Assembly: GCF_014203665.1 (NCBI RefSeq)
Contig: NZ_JACHJN010000010.1
Span: 62,001 to 126,000, forward strand
DNA length: 64,000 bases
DNA from: Saccharothrix tamanrassetensis
Lineage (GTDB): Bacteria > Actinomycetota > Actinomycetes > Mycobacteriales > Pseudonocardiaceae
Reading direction: 5' to 3'
The first letter of the stretch is position 1. The number at the start of each line of letters is the position of its first letter. Below are positions 1 through 8,480 of this stretch, one piece after another. Under the pieces are notes generated by a model. That model made no database searches. It was given only the letters and a program-made list of their open reading frames with translations, and was not told the DNA's origin. Made by a program: the position numbers and the translations under genes.

Positions 1-1354
1 CCCCCTCGCGGATGGCGAAGCGCCGGTACTCCGACTTGCGCGCCAGCCCGTCCTCGAACACGACCAGCGACGCCACCACGTCCGTGCCCTGGACGTGGCT
101 GATGTCGGTGCACTCGATGCGCAGCGGCGCGGTGTCCAGCCCCAGGGCGTCCTGGAGCTCCTGCAACGCCGCCGACCTGGCGGTCAGGTCGCCCGCCCGG
201 CGCAGTTTGTGCTGTTGGAACGCCTCCTTCGCGTTGCGCTCGACGGTCTCCATCAGCGCCCGCTTGTCACCGCGCTGCGGCACCCGCAGCACGGCCTTCG
301 CCCCCCGCAGGTCGCTCAGCCACTTCTCCACGGCGGCGGCGTCCTCGGGCAGCTCGGGCACCAGCACCTCGCGCGGCACCGGCGCGGACTCCACCCCGCT
401 GGCCCGCGCCGAGTCCACCTGCTCGCCGTAGAACTGGGTGACGAACTGGTCGACCAGCTCCCGGACGCCGGTCTCCTCGACCTTGTCCACGACCCAGCCG
501 CGCTGCCCGCGCACCCGCCCGCCGCGCACGTGGAAGACCTGGACGGACACCTCCAGGTCGTCCTGGGCGAACGCGACGACGTCCGCGTCCGTGCCGTCGC
601 CGAGGACCACGGCCTGCTTCTCCAGGGCGCGCTTGAGGGCCGACTGGTCGTCGCGCAGGCGTGCCGCCTTCTCGAACTCCAGCTCCTCGGCGGCGGCCGT
701 CATCTCCTTCTCCAGCCGGCGCACCATCGCGTCGGTCTTGCCCGCGAGGAAGTCGCAGAAGTCCTCGACGATGTCCCGGTGCTCGTCGGCGGTGACCCGG
801 CCCACGCACGGCGCGGAGCACTTGTCGATGTAGCCGAGCAGGCAGGGCCGGCCGATCTGGTTGTGCCGCTTGAACACGCCGGCGGAGCAGGTGCGGGCCG
901 GGAAGACCCGGAGGAGGAGGTCGAGCGTCTCGCGGATCGCCCACGCGTGGGCGTACGGGCCGAAGTACCGGACGCCCTTCCGGCGGGGGCCGCGGTAGAC
1001 GTACAGGCGGGGGAACTCCTCGTGCAGCGTCACGGCCAGCACCGGGTAGGTCTTGTCGTCCCGGTAGCGGACGTTGAAGCGGGGGTCGAACTCCTTGATC
1101 CAGTTGTACTCCAGCTGGAGCGCCTCGACCTCGGTGCCCACCACCGTCCACTCGACACCGGCGGCCGTGGTCACCATCTGGCGGGTGCGCGGGTGCAGGC
1201 CGGCGATGTCGGCGAAGTACGAGTTCAACCGCTGCCGCAGGCTCTTGGCCTTCCCGACGTAGACCACGCGGCCACCCGCGTCGCGGAACTTGTACACGCC
1301 GGGGGCGTCCGGGATGGTGCCTGTCGCAGGGCGATAGGTCGACGGGTCGGCCAC
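1..1354 (-). CDS. uvrC: UvrABC excinuclease subunit C, partial (N-terminal 451 residues)
   Basis: UvrC makes the two incisions flanking a DNA lesion in nucleotide excision repair. The reading frame starts at a GTG at 1354 (VADPSTYRP...) and runs off the left edge, so the C-terminal third is missing. The GIY-YIG nuclease domain, which cuts 3' of the lesion, is seen as GVY at residues 19-21 and YVG at 32-34. A UVR coiled motif ([10 protein letters not shown]) follows near residue 225. The start of the RNase H-like 5'-incision domain ([19 protein letters not shown]) is near residue 415, with its first catalytic Asp in TDISH. The usual family length is about 620-680 residues. In mycobacteria uvrC lies just beyond the ribH and PH-domain genes; here about 9 kb of accessory genes separate them. 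Confidence 0.96.
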   Translation of the reverse strand, partial: MADPSTYRPATGTIPDAPGVYKFRDAGGRVVYVGKAKSLRQRLNSYFADIAGLHPRTRQMVTTAAGVEWTVVGTEVEALQLEYNWIKEFDPRFNVRYRDDKTYPVLAVTLHEEFPRLYVYRGPRRKGVRYFGPYAHAWAIRETLDLLLRVFPARTCSAGVFKRHNQIGRPCLLGYIDKCSAPCVGRVTADEHRDIVEDFCDFLAGKTDAMVRRLEKEMTAAAEELEFEKAARLRDDQSALKRALEKQAVVLGDGTDADVVAFAQDDLEVSVQVFHVRGGRVRGQRGWVVDKVEETGVRELVDQFVTQFYGEQVDSARASGVESAPVPREVLVPELPEDAAAVEKWLSDLRGAKAVLRVPQRGDKRALMETVERNAKEAFQQHKLRRAGDLTARSAALQELQDALGLDTAPLRIECTDISHVQGTDVVASLVVFEDGLARKSEYRRFAIREG

Positions 1355-1472
1355 CCGACAAGACTACGTGCGGCCACCGACAATCAATCGCCCGCCCGAC
1401 CCTCGCCCGGCCCCCACGCCTGGTCGGACGCGTCTCAAGTGACGACCGGCACGTCGATACCCACCCGGGACG

Positions 1473-1485
1473 GTGACAGTGTCAC
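1473..1485. promoter_or_regulatory. 13-bp palindrome upstream of uvrC
   Basis: GTGACA-G-TGTCAC is a perfect inverted repeat with 6-bp arms and a 1-base centre. It lies 119 bases upstream of the uvrC start and downstream of the Rieske gene terminator, in a 239-base gap. A dimeric regulator could bind it, but no regulator is assigned. Confidence 0.3.
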
Positions 1486-1546
1486 GCCCGGTGGTCGCCT
1501 GGGTGACAGGTCTCGTGGCTGCGATCGGCCCACTCCCCCATAGTGC

Positions 1547-1576
1547 GGGACCGGCGGTGGACGCACCGCCGGTCCC
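1547..1576 (-). terminator. Hairpin terminator after the first Rieske gene
   Basis: A perfect 13-bp stem (GGGACCGGCGGTG / CACCGCCGGTCCC) with a 4-base loop starts 18 bases beyond the Rieske stop codon on the minus strand. There is no U tract, as is common for high-GC actinobacterial terminators. Confidence 0.6.
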
Positions 1577-1593
1577 CGCTCGGCGGACGCGTC

Positions 1594-2073
1594 TCAGGCC
1601 GGCACCACCTGGTCGCCCTGGACCTTCACCTGGACCGCCGTCAGGCCCTTGGTGGCGGGGCCCTTCTTCAACGAGCCGTCCGTCGCGCTGAACTGGCTGC
1701 CGTGGTTCGGGCAGGTGATCGTGCCGCCGGTGGGCGCGCCCACGGGAGTCCCCGCGTGCGGGCAGGAGGCGTCGAAGGCCTTCACCGTGTCGCCGCTGCG
1801 GGTGACGACCAGCTGCCTGCCGCCCGACTCCACGACGACGCCGCCGCCGTCCGGCACTTCCGCCAGCGACACGATGCCGCCCGTGGTCGGGGTGCCGGTG
1901 GTCGGGCCGCCGCCCGTCGTGGTCGGGGCGGATCCGCCGCCCGTCGTGCCGGGAGCGGCCGGAGGGGTGGCGGCCGTGCCGCAGGCCGCCGGCCCACCGG
2001 GGACGGCCAGTGCCACGAGCACGCCGCACAGCATCGAGCGACGGGACAGTCCTGGGTTCTCGGTGGTGCTCAA
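1594..2073 (-). CDS. Rieske (2Fe-2S) domain protein with Tat-like signal
   Basis: Small exported protein of 159 residues carrying one Rieske [2Fe-2S] domain, so a likely electron carrier at the outer face of the membrane; the partner is unknown. Cluster ligands are C104-P-H106 and C121-P-N-H124. The N-terminus has a twin-arginine-like segment (SRRSMLCG), a hydrophobic stretch and an AAC at residue 31 that could be a weak lipidation site. A Gly/Pro/Thr linker (about residues 40-66) then tethers the domain. The TTG at 2073 is preferred because GGAGG lies 6 bases upstream; a GTG at 2112 would add 13 residues. The same strand carries a second Rieske gene upstream, 118 bases away. Confidence 0.88.
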   Translation of the reverse strand: MSTTENPGLSRRSMLCGVLVALAVPGGPAACGTAATPPAAPGTTGGGSAPTTTGGGPTTGTPTTGGIVSLAEVPDGGGVVVESGGRQLVVTRSGDTVKAFDASCPHAGTPVGAPTGGTITCPNHGSQFSATDGSLKKGPATKGLTAVQVKVQGDQVVPA

Positions 2074-2191
2074 ACCGGTCCTCCGCGGTGTGGTGGGTGG
2101 TCGTTCGGTCACACACGCAATACGAGAACACGGGCAGGAGGGTTCGACACTTCGACGGATGTGAAGCTGTCGACATCGACAGCCGCGTGCC

Positions 2192-2584
2192 TCAGGCCAG
2201 CACGATGTCCTCGCCGGACACCCGCACGGGCACCTCTGCCAGCCCTTTCGGCGACGGACCGGACAGCACCGCCCCGGACGTCGGGTCGAACGCGCTCCGG
2301 TGCGTCGGGCACGTGATCACGCCGGCGGCGGGCGGGTCGACGACCGTGCCCTGGTGCGGGCAGGCGGGGTTGAACACCCGGACCCCGTCGGCCGACCGCA
2401 CCACCAGCAGCTGACCGTCGCCGGGCATCGGCACCAGCGCCCCGGAGCCCTCCGGGACATCGGCGAGCCCGGCGACCCGGTCCCCCGTCCTGGCGGAACC
2501 CACGCCGGGCTGTCGAGCGGCCGCGGGAGAGCCGCATCCGGTCAGGGCGAGCAGGCCGCACAGCAGCAGCGTCCGTCGTTCCAC
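2192..2584 (-). CDS. Rieske (2Fe-2S) domain lipoprotein
   Basis: 130-residue predicted lipoprotein with a Rieske [2Fe-2S] domain. The N-terminus is a short lipoprotein signal with lipobox LTGC (Cys17). Cluster ligands are C75-P-H77 and C92-P-T-H95. It parallels the neighbouring 159-residue Rieske protein in size, order of elements and the closing PSPKGLAEVPVRV-type segment, so the two are probably paralogues from a tandem duplication. It starts with GTG. Only 13 bases separate it from the upstream same-strand gene, which suggests cotranscription. Function and redox partner are not known; the domain could accept electrons from a membrane dehydrogenase. Confidence 0.88.
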   Translation of the reverse strand: MERRTLLLCGLLALTGCGSPAAARQPGVGSARTGDRVAGLADVPEGSGALVPMPGDGQLLVVRSADGVRVFNPACPHQGTVVDPPAAGVITCPTHRSAFDPTSGAVLSGPSPKGLAEVPVRVSGEDIVLA

Positions 2585-2597
2585 CCGCCCATCTTCA

Positions 2598-3089
2598 CTA
2601 ACGGTCCTGCGCGGTCGCCGTCCGGGCCAGGGCCAGCACGGCGGTGAACGGCGGGAACCAGTGCCGCGAGTGCGACGGCGGGTTCGCCCACCGCAGCGAG
2701 CCGTAGCGGGTCATGGTGGGCGGCAGGGCGATCCGCTGCGGCGAGCGGACGAACTGGACCTCCGGCGGCGCCTTGAGGTGCGTGGGCAGCAGGGCGACCA
2801 GTTCGGCGAGGAAGATCCAGTGCTCGCGCGGTCCGGGTATGACGGTGACGGGTCCGGCCAGCATCCTGGCCTTGAGGTCGGCCAGCACGCGGGAGCCGAT
2901 CCGCGCGGGCATGGCCAGCGCGGTGGTGGCGGGTCCCAGCGGCAGGAAGACGCCCTGCTCGGTGACGGACACCTTCCAGCCCAGGAGCCGGTAACCCGCG
3001 ATGGCCTCACCGAGTGCCTGCTGGTGCGCTCGATCGCGGGGCCCTGAACGCGGGCTGCTGTCTGCGGAGGTCGTGGCGGTGATGCTCAT
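2598..3089 (-). CDS. Conserved hypothetical protein, 163 aa
   Basis: I do not recognise the family. The protein has no signal peptide or membrane segment. It contains an alpha/beta core (GWKVSVTEQGVFLPLG; LAGPVTVIPGPREHWIFL) reminiscent of small stand-alone folds related to the N-terminal part of bifunctional prim-pol enzymes, but the similarity is too weak to assert. The ATG at 3089 is chosen because the upstream extension is low-quality sequence over the divergent promoter region and GGAGG lies about 12-16 bases upstream. It is divergent from the XRE/TPR regulator at 3364 and precedes the second Rieske gene by 13 bases, so it may be controlled by that regulator. Confidence 0.6.
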   Translation of the reverse strand: MSITATTSADSSPRSGPRDRAHQQALGEAIAGYRLLGWKVSVTEQGVFLPLGPATTALAMPARIGSRVLADLKARMLAGPVTVIPGPREHWIFLAELVALLPTHLKAPPEVQFVRSPQRIALPPTMTRYGSLRWANPPSHSRHWFPPFTAVLALARTATAQDR

Positions 3090-3290
3090 CAGCGGAGGTT
3101 CCTCCCCGGTCGGGTGGAGCGGGCGGGTGCTCGGGCACGGGGGTCGTCCCGGCTCGGGCACATCCGGCAGGGTGCGGGGAACCGGGGCGGAAGACCACAC
3201 CGCCCGCGGGTGGGAACCATGCACCGGACGCATCAAGCCCATCCACCACACGGCGTCACCGGACCCCGACACGACGCCCCACCGCCTCTT

Positions 3291-3332
3291 ATGCATGAAA
3301 TGCATGGACTCCCGATCACATGTCGATAGACT
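3291..3332 (+). promoter_or_regulatory. Candidate promoter with ATGCAT inverted repeat
   Basis: ATGCAT-GAA-ATGCAT (3291-3305) abuts a possible -35 (TGGACT, 3305-3310), a 16-base spacer and a good -10 (TAGACT, 3327-3332), ahead of the XRE/TPR gene at 3364. The repeat could be the operator of that regulator in the divergent region. This is a sequence-pattern inference only. Confidence 0.4.
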
Positions 3333-3363
3333 GTCGAGCACGCTCAGTGACGGGAGCGAGCCG

Positions 3364-4923
3364 ATGGAACCGAAAGCTCGAAGGGCATCCAGTACCAGGC
3401 GCGCTTGCCCGTTGTGCGGAGCGGTGATCGCCGCCGACAACACGGACCGGCTCTGCCACCGGTGTCGGCGCAACGCGCGGACCGACATCCACGGCCCGCC
3501 CGAGGTGCCGGCCGACTTCTGGGACCACGAGGCGATGGTCGCCGCTTTCGCCGACCGCGACATGGGAGCGGTCCTCGCCGCTTACCGCCACCACCCTCGG
3601 CACGTCAGCCGCGTCACCCAGGACCGCATGGCGTCCTGGCTGGGGATCAGCCAGGCGCAGCTGTCGCGGTACGAGACCGGTGAGAACCCGATCGACCGGA
3701 TCGACCGCCTGCGCCACTTCGCGCGGGCGCTCGGCGTTCCCGGTGACCGGCTGTGGTTCGACCGCGTCGGAATCCCAAGCCAGGTGGGCCGCCCGGAACA
3801 CGGCGCCCCGCCCGATGTGCTCGCCGCGGCGTGGGACGCGTCGAGCATCGCAAGATCGGTCGAGGAGACGGCGAGGAGCGACTTGGCGATCAGCAGACGA
3901 GCGGCGCTCACCGGAGCGGCCGCGGTGGCTATGGGCCCCACCCTGGTCGAACCGCTACAGCGGTGGCTCCACCCCTTGCAACCCCTGTCCAAGTGGTCGT
4001 CCAGCGCGGCGATCAGCGAGGAGGAACTGGCGGCGTTGCAGCACGTCGCCGACGGGTTGCGCGGGTGGGGCGGACGAGGCGGGTACGGGCTGGCGCGCAA
4101 GGCGGTGCTCGGGCAGTTGGAGGAACTGGCCGAGCGGTTGTCACGGGCGCCCGCAGGCCCCACTACGGAACGGGCCTTCTTCATCGGCGCGGAGCTGTCC
4201 AAGGTCGCCGCGAGCATGTCGTGGGACGCGGGCATGCACGACGCCGCGCAGCGGTACTACGTGCTCGGGGTGCGCATGGCGAAGGCGGGCCGCAACGACC
4301 CGTTCGCCGCGTTGTGCCTGGCGGCGATGGCACGGCAGATGTTCGACCTCGGGCGCCCCGAGGACGGCCTGGAACTGGTGCAGTTGGGCCAGTACGGGAC
4401 GCGCCGCAACGCGACGCCCACGTTAGAGGCGCTGTTGAGCACCCGGGAGGCGTGGGCGTACGCCCAGATGGGCCGGGTGCGCGAGTTCCACCGCGCGGTG
4501 GGACGGGCGCAGGACAGCTTCGCGCAGCGCCGGGAGGGCGCGGAGCCGTGGTGGCTGGACACCTTCGACGAGGCCGAACTGGAGGGTGTGATCGGGGCCC
4601 GGATGAGGGACCTGGCCGGGCACGACCCGCGGCAGGCGCCGCAGGCCGAGCAGCACATCCGGCGGGCGCTGGACCTGCGCGACCCGTCCCGGGTGCGCAA
4701 CCGGACGTTCGACGTGATCGGGCTGGCGCGCACGCGGATGGTCGCGGGCGAGCCGGAGGAGGCCTGCGGCCTGATCCACGACGTGCTGCCCACCGCGGCG
4801 GGTCTGGCGTCCGGACGGGTCGTGCGCAAGTTGCAGGACTTCGCCAAGGAAGCCGAGCGCCACCGCGACCTCCCGGTGGTGCGCGAGACCCGCGAGGCGA
4901 TTCGCGGAGTGCGGACGGCCTGA
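3364..4923 (+). CDS. XRE-family regulator with zinc ribbon and TPR-like C-terminus
   Basis: 519-residue regulator. Residues 15-34 form a small zinc ribbon (C15-P-L-C18 ... C31-H-R-C34). A helix-turn-helix of the XRE type follows at about 83-130 (WLGISQAQLSRYETGENP). A short Ala-rich segment with the RRAALTG pattern follows near 180, and the C-terminal half is all alpha-helical repeats of TPR type (about 225-500). This architecture is common in actinobacteria, where the TPR part is thought to sense a ligand or partner. The ATG at 3364 has GGGAG just upstream; the open frame further 5' covers the promoter. The stop overlaps the start of the SLOG-like gene (TGATG), so the two are translationally coupled. 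Confidence 0.82.
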   Translation: MEPKARRASSTRRACPLCGAVIAADNTDRLCHRCRRNARTDIHGPPEVPADFWDHEAMVAAFADRDMGAVLAAYRHHPRHVSRVTQDRMASWLGISQAQLSRYETGENPIDRIDRLRHFARALGVPGDRLWFDRVGIPSQVGRPEHGAPPDVLAAAWDASSIARSVEETARSDLAISRRAALTGAAAVAMGPTLVEPLQRWLHPLQPLSKWSSSAAISEEELAALQHVADGLRGWGGRGGYGLARKAVLGQLEELAERLSRAPAGPTTERAFFIGAELSKVAASMSWDAGMHDAAQRYYVLGVRMAKAGRNDPFAALCLAAMARQMFDLGRPEDGLELVQLGQYGTRRNATPTLEALLSTREAWAYAQMGRVREFHRAVGRAQDSFAQRREGAEPWWLDTFDEAELEGVIGARMRDLAGHDPRQAPQAEQHIRRALDLRDPSRVRNRTFDVIGLARTRMVAGEPEEACGLIHDVLPTAAGLASGRVVRKLQDFAKEAERHRDLPVVRETREAIRGVRTA

Positions 4924-5408
4924 TGCGCGTGGGGATCACCGGGCACAGCAATCTGGTGCCCGACTGCGTCGACGCCGTGCGGGTCGCGATCCGCGAGGCG
5001 TTGGAGGCCGAGGCGGCGGGCGGGTCATCCCTGGTCGGGGTGACCTGCCTGGCGCCGGGCGCGGACCAGCTGTTCGCGCGGGTGGTGCTGGACCTGGGCG
5101 GCCGGGTCGAAGCGGTGCTGCCCGCCATGGACTACCGGGACCGGCTCAAGCCGGAGCGGCGGGCCGAGTACGACGAGCTGCTGTCGAAGGCCCACGTGGT
5201 GAGCGTGCTGCCGAACGAGGTGTCGGGCCGGGCCGCGTACGTGATGGCGAACGAGCGGATGCTCGCGTCGGTGGAGCTGCTGATCGCGGTCTGGGACGGC
5301 AACCCGCCGGACGGGCGCGGCGGCACCGCCGACGTCGTCGAGACGGCACGCGCGTCGGGCGTGCCGGTGGTGGTCGTGTGGCCGGAGGAGGCGAGGCGCA
5401 AGTCGTGA
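4923..5408 (+). CDS. SLOG-like nucleotide-sensing Rossmann protein
   Basis: 161-residue single-domain protein with a Rossmann-like fold of the SLOG/DprA-LOG type: first strand MRVGITGHSNL, GADQLF near residue 44, NERML near 110, and a late GGTADVVETARASG followed by VPVVVVWP. SLOG proteins are proposed to bind nucleotide derivatives or NAD-type ligands as sensors or as processors in conflict systems. Translation is coupled to the XRE/TPR regulator by a TGATG overlap, so the two products probably act together, for example a ligand binder feeding a DNA-binding partner. No membrane segment or nuclease domain is seen. Confidence 0.7.
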   Translation: MRVGITGHSNLVPDCVDAVRVAIREALEAEAAGGSSLVGVTCLAPGADQLFARVVLDLGGRVEAVLPAMDYRDRLKPERRAEYDELLSKAHVVSVLPNEVSGRAAYVMANERMLASVELLIAVWDGNPPDGRGGTADVVETARASGVPVVVVWPEEARRKS

Positions 5409-5600
5409 CAGGGGGCCGGGCGGAGGCGACGCGGCAGCCGCACCTCCGCCCGGCCGTCGCGGTCGGGACCGACGACCCCCGCGGGGCGCGGTCCGGCCGG
5501 ATGCGGGTGAGGCGACCCCGGAACGCGGTCGGGTCGACGCGGCCGGGGTCGCCCCGCGCCGCGTTCCCGGTGGTTCGGGAGCCGTGCCGGGCCTCCCCGG

Positions 5601-5640
5601 TCCGGTGACCGGAGAGCCGAATCCGGGACAGCAGCTGTCC
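5601..5640 (+). promoter_or_regulatory. Two palindromes upstream of the WYL regulator
   Basis: TCCGGT-G-ACCGGA (5601-5613) and GGACAGC-A-GCTGTCC (5626-5640) are both perfect inverted repeats with odd 1-base centres, ending 24 bases before the ATG at 5665. They are probably operator and core-promoter elements for autoregulation by the WYL protein. The 255-base gap from 5409 holds no gene. Confidence 0.5.
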
Positions 5641-5664
5641 GCAATGGGTGCCAGACTCGCGGCC

Positions 5665-6651
5665 ATGCTGGAAACGTCGGCACGTCTGCTGAAGCTGCTG
5701 TCCCTGCTCCAGGTCCGCCGCGACTGGACCGGGGCGGACCTCGCCGCGCGGCTGCGCGTCGACGTGCGGACCGTGCGGCGGGACGTCGACAAGCTGCGCA
5801 CCCTGGGCTACCCGGTGAACGCGGCGCCCGGTGTGGCCGGCGGGTACCGGTTGGGGGCGGGTGCCGAACTGCCGCCGCTGCTGCTGGACGACGACGAGGC
5901 GGTGGCGGTGGCGGTCGGGTTGCGGACGGCCGCCAACGGCACCGTGGCGGGTATCGAGGAGACGTCGGTCCGGGCGTTGGCGAAGCTGGAGCAGGTGCTG
6001 CCGCACCGGCTCCGGCGGCGGGTGAACGCGCTCCAGGCGCACACCGTCGCGCTCACGCCGACGGTGGCGACCGTGGACTCGCAGACGTTGACCGCGATCG
6101 CCGGCGCGTGCCGGGACCACCAGCGGCTGCGGTTCGCCTACGCGGGGCGGGAAGGGGACACCAAGCGGCACGTGGAGCCGTTGGGGCTGGCCCACACCGG
6201 GCGGCGGTGGTACCTGGTGGCGTGGGACGTGGACAAGGCCGACTGGCGGACGTTCCGGCTGGACCGGATCCCCGAGGAGCCGACGCTGGGCGCGCGTTTC
6301 ACGCCCCGTGAGCCTCCGGCCGAGGATCTGGCCTCTTACGTGTCGCGGCAGCTGTCCGTGGCCCCGTACACGTATCAGGCGAAGCTCGTCATGCACGCGC
6401 CGCTGGAGGAGGTCGAGATCCGCACGTCCAAGACCTCCGTGCACCTGGAGCGCCTCGACGACGAACGGACGCTGCTCACCGTGGGGTCGCCGTCGCTGGA
6501 GGAGCTCGGGCTGTGGATCGGGCTGATCGGCATCGACTTCGACGTGCGGGAGCCGCCCGAACTCGCCGAGCACCTGCGGGTGCTCGGCGAGCGGTTCCTC
6601 GACGCCGCTAGCTCCGTCGACAGGCCAGGCGGTACGCCGCCGCGCCGATGA
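5665..6651 (+). CDS. WYL-domain transcriptional regulator (YafY/PafC type)
   Basis: 328-residue regulator: an N-terminal DeoR-like winged helix (WTGADLAARLRVDVRTVRRDVDKLR, with the GYPVNAAPGVAGGYRLG wing) and a central WYL domain (RLRFAYAG ... VEPLGLAHTGRRWYLVAWD ... WRTFRLDRI), followed by a WCX-like C-terminus. WYL regulators respond to nucleic-acid or nucleotide ligands. The ATG at 5665 is preferred over 5584 because the earlier frame spans the two palindromes. Its 3' end overlaps the convergent M28 peptidase gene by 44 bases. Confidence 0.88.
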   Translation: MLETSARLLKLLSLLQVRRDWTGADLAARLRVDVRTVRRDVDKLRTLGYPVNAAPGVAGGYRLGAGAELPPLLLDDDEAVAVAVGLRTAANGTVAGIEETSVRALAKLEQVLPHRLRRRVNALQAHTVALTPTVATVDSQTLTAIAGACRDHQRLRFAYAGREGDTKRHVEPLGLAHTGRRWYLVAWDVDKADWRTFRLDRIPEEPTLGARFTPREPPAEDLASYVSRQLSVAPYTYQAKLVMHAPLEEVEIRTSKTSVHLERLDDERTLLTVGSPSLEELGLWIGLIGIDFDVREPPELAEHLRVLGERFLDAASSVDRPGGTPPRR

Positions 6652-7942
6652 GTTCCAGTGACACCCGGAGCCGTTCGGCGCTGACGTTGGCCGCGATGGT
6701 GTCCTCCGGCGTGTGGTAGAGCGGTTCCAGTTCGTGCGGGCCGCCCTCGCCGCGCCAGCTGAAGTTCGCGGCGGCGATCTTGCGGTCGTGGAACGGCACG
6801 TGGTCGCTGCTGCCCCGGGCCACCGGGCCGTGCACGCGCGGGTCGTAGCCCAGCCGCTCGGCGGCGGCCGCGACCTCGCGGGTGGTGTTGTTGTCGCCGC
6901 CGTCCACGGACAGCAGCCAGTACGCGGTGGCCGGGCCGTGGCTGGTCGCGACCATGTCGTTCTGGAAGACCCCGGCGATGCGCGCCACGTCCGGGTCGGT
7001 GAGCTGACCGACGTAGTGGCGCGAGCCCAGCAGGCCCTGCTCCTCCGAACCCCACAGAGCGAAGCGGATCGCCTTGTGGGTGGGCAGGTAGCGCAGGACG
7101 CGGGCGAGTTCCAGGACCAGCGCCGTGCCGCTGCCGTCGTCGTTCGCGCCCGGCGAGCCGGGCACGCTGTCGTAGTGCGCGGTCACCATGACCACGCCCT
7201 GGCCGCCGAACGTCGCGGGGCGTTCGGCGATCACGTTGTACGAGGTCAGCGACGCGTGGTGGGTGGTGGACACGGTCAGCGAGGCAGGCGGGGCGGCGCG
7301 CAGGCGTTCGACGTGCACCTGCGCGATCCCCAGCACCGGGATGGTGAGGCCGGCGGTCAGCGTGGGCGAGAACGCGCCGGTCTTGCCCGCCGGCGGGACC
7401 GGGACGCGGCCGATCAGGATCGCCGCCGCGCCGCGGGCCGCCGCGTCGTACACCGCGGTCGAGCCGCTGGGCACGTTCACCAGCAGCGCGATCTTCCCGG
7501 TCAGGTCGGCGGGCAGCGACGCGCCGTTGTCCAGGTCCACCACGGGCCCGGAGGCCGTGGCGCCGAGCGCGCCGAACCGGGACGCGCCCGCGTGCCACGT
7601 CGACTTGTCCGGCAGCACCAGCGTCGAGAGGTACTTGTCCGGCACGGTGAACGGCTGGAGCTCCACCCGGTAGCGCAGGTCCCGCAGCACGCCCGCGAGG
7701 TAGTCGCGCGCCCGGTGCTCCGACTCGGTGCCGCCGATCCGCTGGCCGATCCGGTCGCTGAGCACCCGCAGGTGCTCCATCGCCCGCCGCGCCCGCACCC
7801 GGCCCACCACCGGGAAGTCGCCGAGCAGGAGTTCTGGTGCCTGGGATGCGCCGGGCCGCTGCGCGTTCGCCACCGGGTTGAGCCCCAGCGCCACCGCGCC
7901 CGCCGCCGCGACCGCACCTGTCAGAACAGACCGTCTACGCAT
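6608..7942 (-). CDS. Secreted M28-family zinc aminopeptidase
   Basis: 444-residue exported metallopeptidase of family M28 with an inserted PA domain (about residues 95-235). The N-terminus RRRSVLTG plus a hydrophobic run ending near VANAQ looks like a Tat signal. Two-zinc site and catalytic residues: H256 (AHYDS), D268 (NDDGSG), E300/E301 (GSEEQG), D329 and H410 (YHTPED). The likely role is release of N-terminal amino acids from extracellular peptides. The ATG at 7942 was chosen because the upstream open frame lacks a signal peptide and GGGGG precedes this ATG. The gene converges on, and overlaps, the WYL regulator gene. Confidence 0.9.
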   Translation of the reverse strand: MRRRSVLTGAVAAAGAVALGLNPVANAQRPGASQAPELLLGDFPVVGRVRARRAMEHLRVLSDRIGQRIGGTESEHRARDYLAGVLRDLRYRVELQPFTVPDKYLSTLVLPDKSTWHAGASRFGALGATASGPVVDLDNGASLPADLTGKIALLVNVPSGSTAVYDAAARGAAAILIGRVPVPPAGKTGAFSPTLTAGLTIPVLGIAQVHVERLRAAPPASLTVSTTHHASLTSYNVIAERPATFGGQGVVMVTAHYDSVPGSPGANDDGSGTALVLELARVLRYLPTHKAIRFALWGSEEQGLLGSRHYVGQLTDPDVARIAGVFQNDMVATSHGPATAYWLLSVDGGDNNTTREVAAAAERLGYDPRVHGPVARGSSDHVPFHDRKIAAANFSWRGEGGPHELEPLYHTPEDTIAANVSAERLRVSLELIGAAAYRLACRRS

Positions 7943-8480
7943 CCCAGGCCCCCAAGGTTCAGGTCGATCACTAGAACGTAGGCAGGCCCGGGAGCTGCCG
8001 GAAGAGTGCCGTCGGGGGACAGCGATCCACCAACGGCACCACGACGACCAGCCGGTTCGGCTCCGGGCCTGGTGTCGACCGCACCGCCTTCCACGGCGCT
8101 CGACCACGAGCCCGCCTTGGGATAGGATTCGATCAACGCCTGCGCGCGAGGCGACAGACCGGCGTCATCCCGGACCTCGCGACGCGCAGTTCTTGCGAAT
8201 CAAAGGCCGACAGCCGCCCACTCGGCGAGCGGCTCGCCGAAGGCCACCGGCACGATCGACGAACCCACCGACGTCCGCGCACGAGCCATCGCGCGCCTGG
8301 CCGCCCAGCGTGAGCGGATCACCCGCCTCCGTCAGGCGGCTGACGAGGACGCCGGAACGTCGACCACGCGCCTCCCAGCGGCGCAACGCGGTCATCCGCC
8401 CCTGTTGAACGGGCGCCGACGAACCGGAAACCACGAGTACACAGCCAGATCCATCCCCCACGAACAGAATGGAGCCGACA
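7943..8480. other. 538-base gap with possible gene relics
   Basis: No intact gene is convincing. On the minus strand (about 8140 down to 7978) two frames in succession read protein-like: one around ALIESYPKAGSW, then another ending PNRLVVVVPLVDR...LPTF before a stop, as if one gene had frameshifted. On the plus strand around 8235-8345 a frame reads TDVRARAIARLAAQRERI without a good start. These look like decayed reading frames, not active genes. Confidence 0.3.

Noticed and set aside
95..1543. Long plus-strand frame of 482 residues over uvrC
   Set aside because: It is the antisense shadow of uvrC; composition is Leu/Val/Gly/Arg-rich with no domain, while the minus frame shows GIY-YIG, UVR and RNase H motifs.
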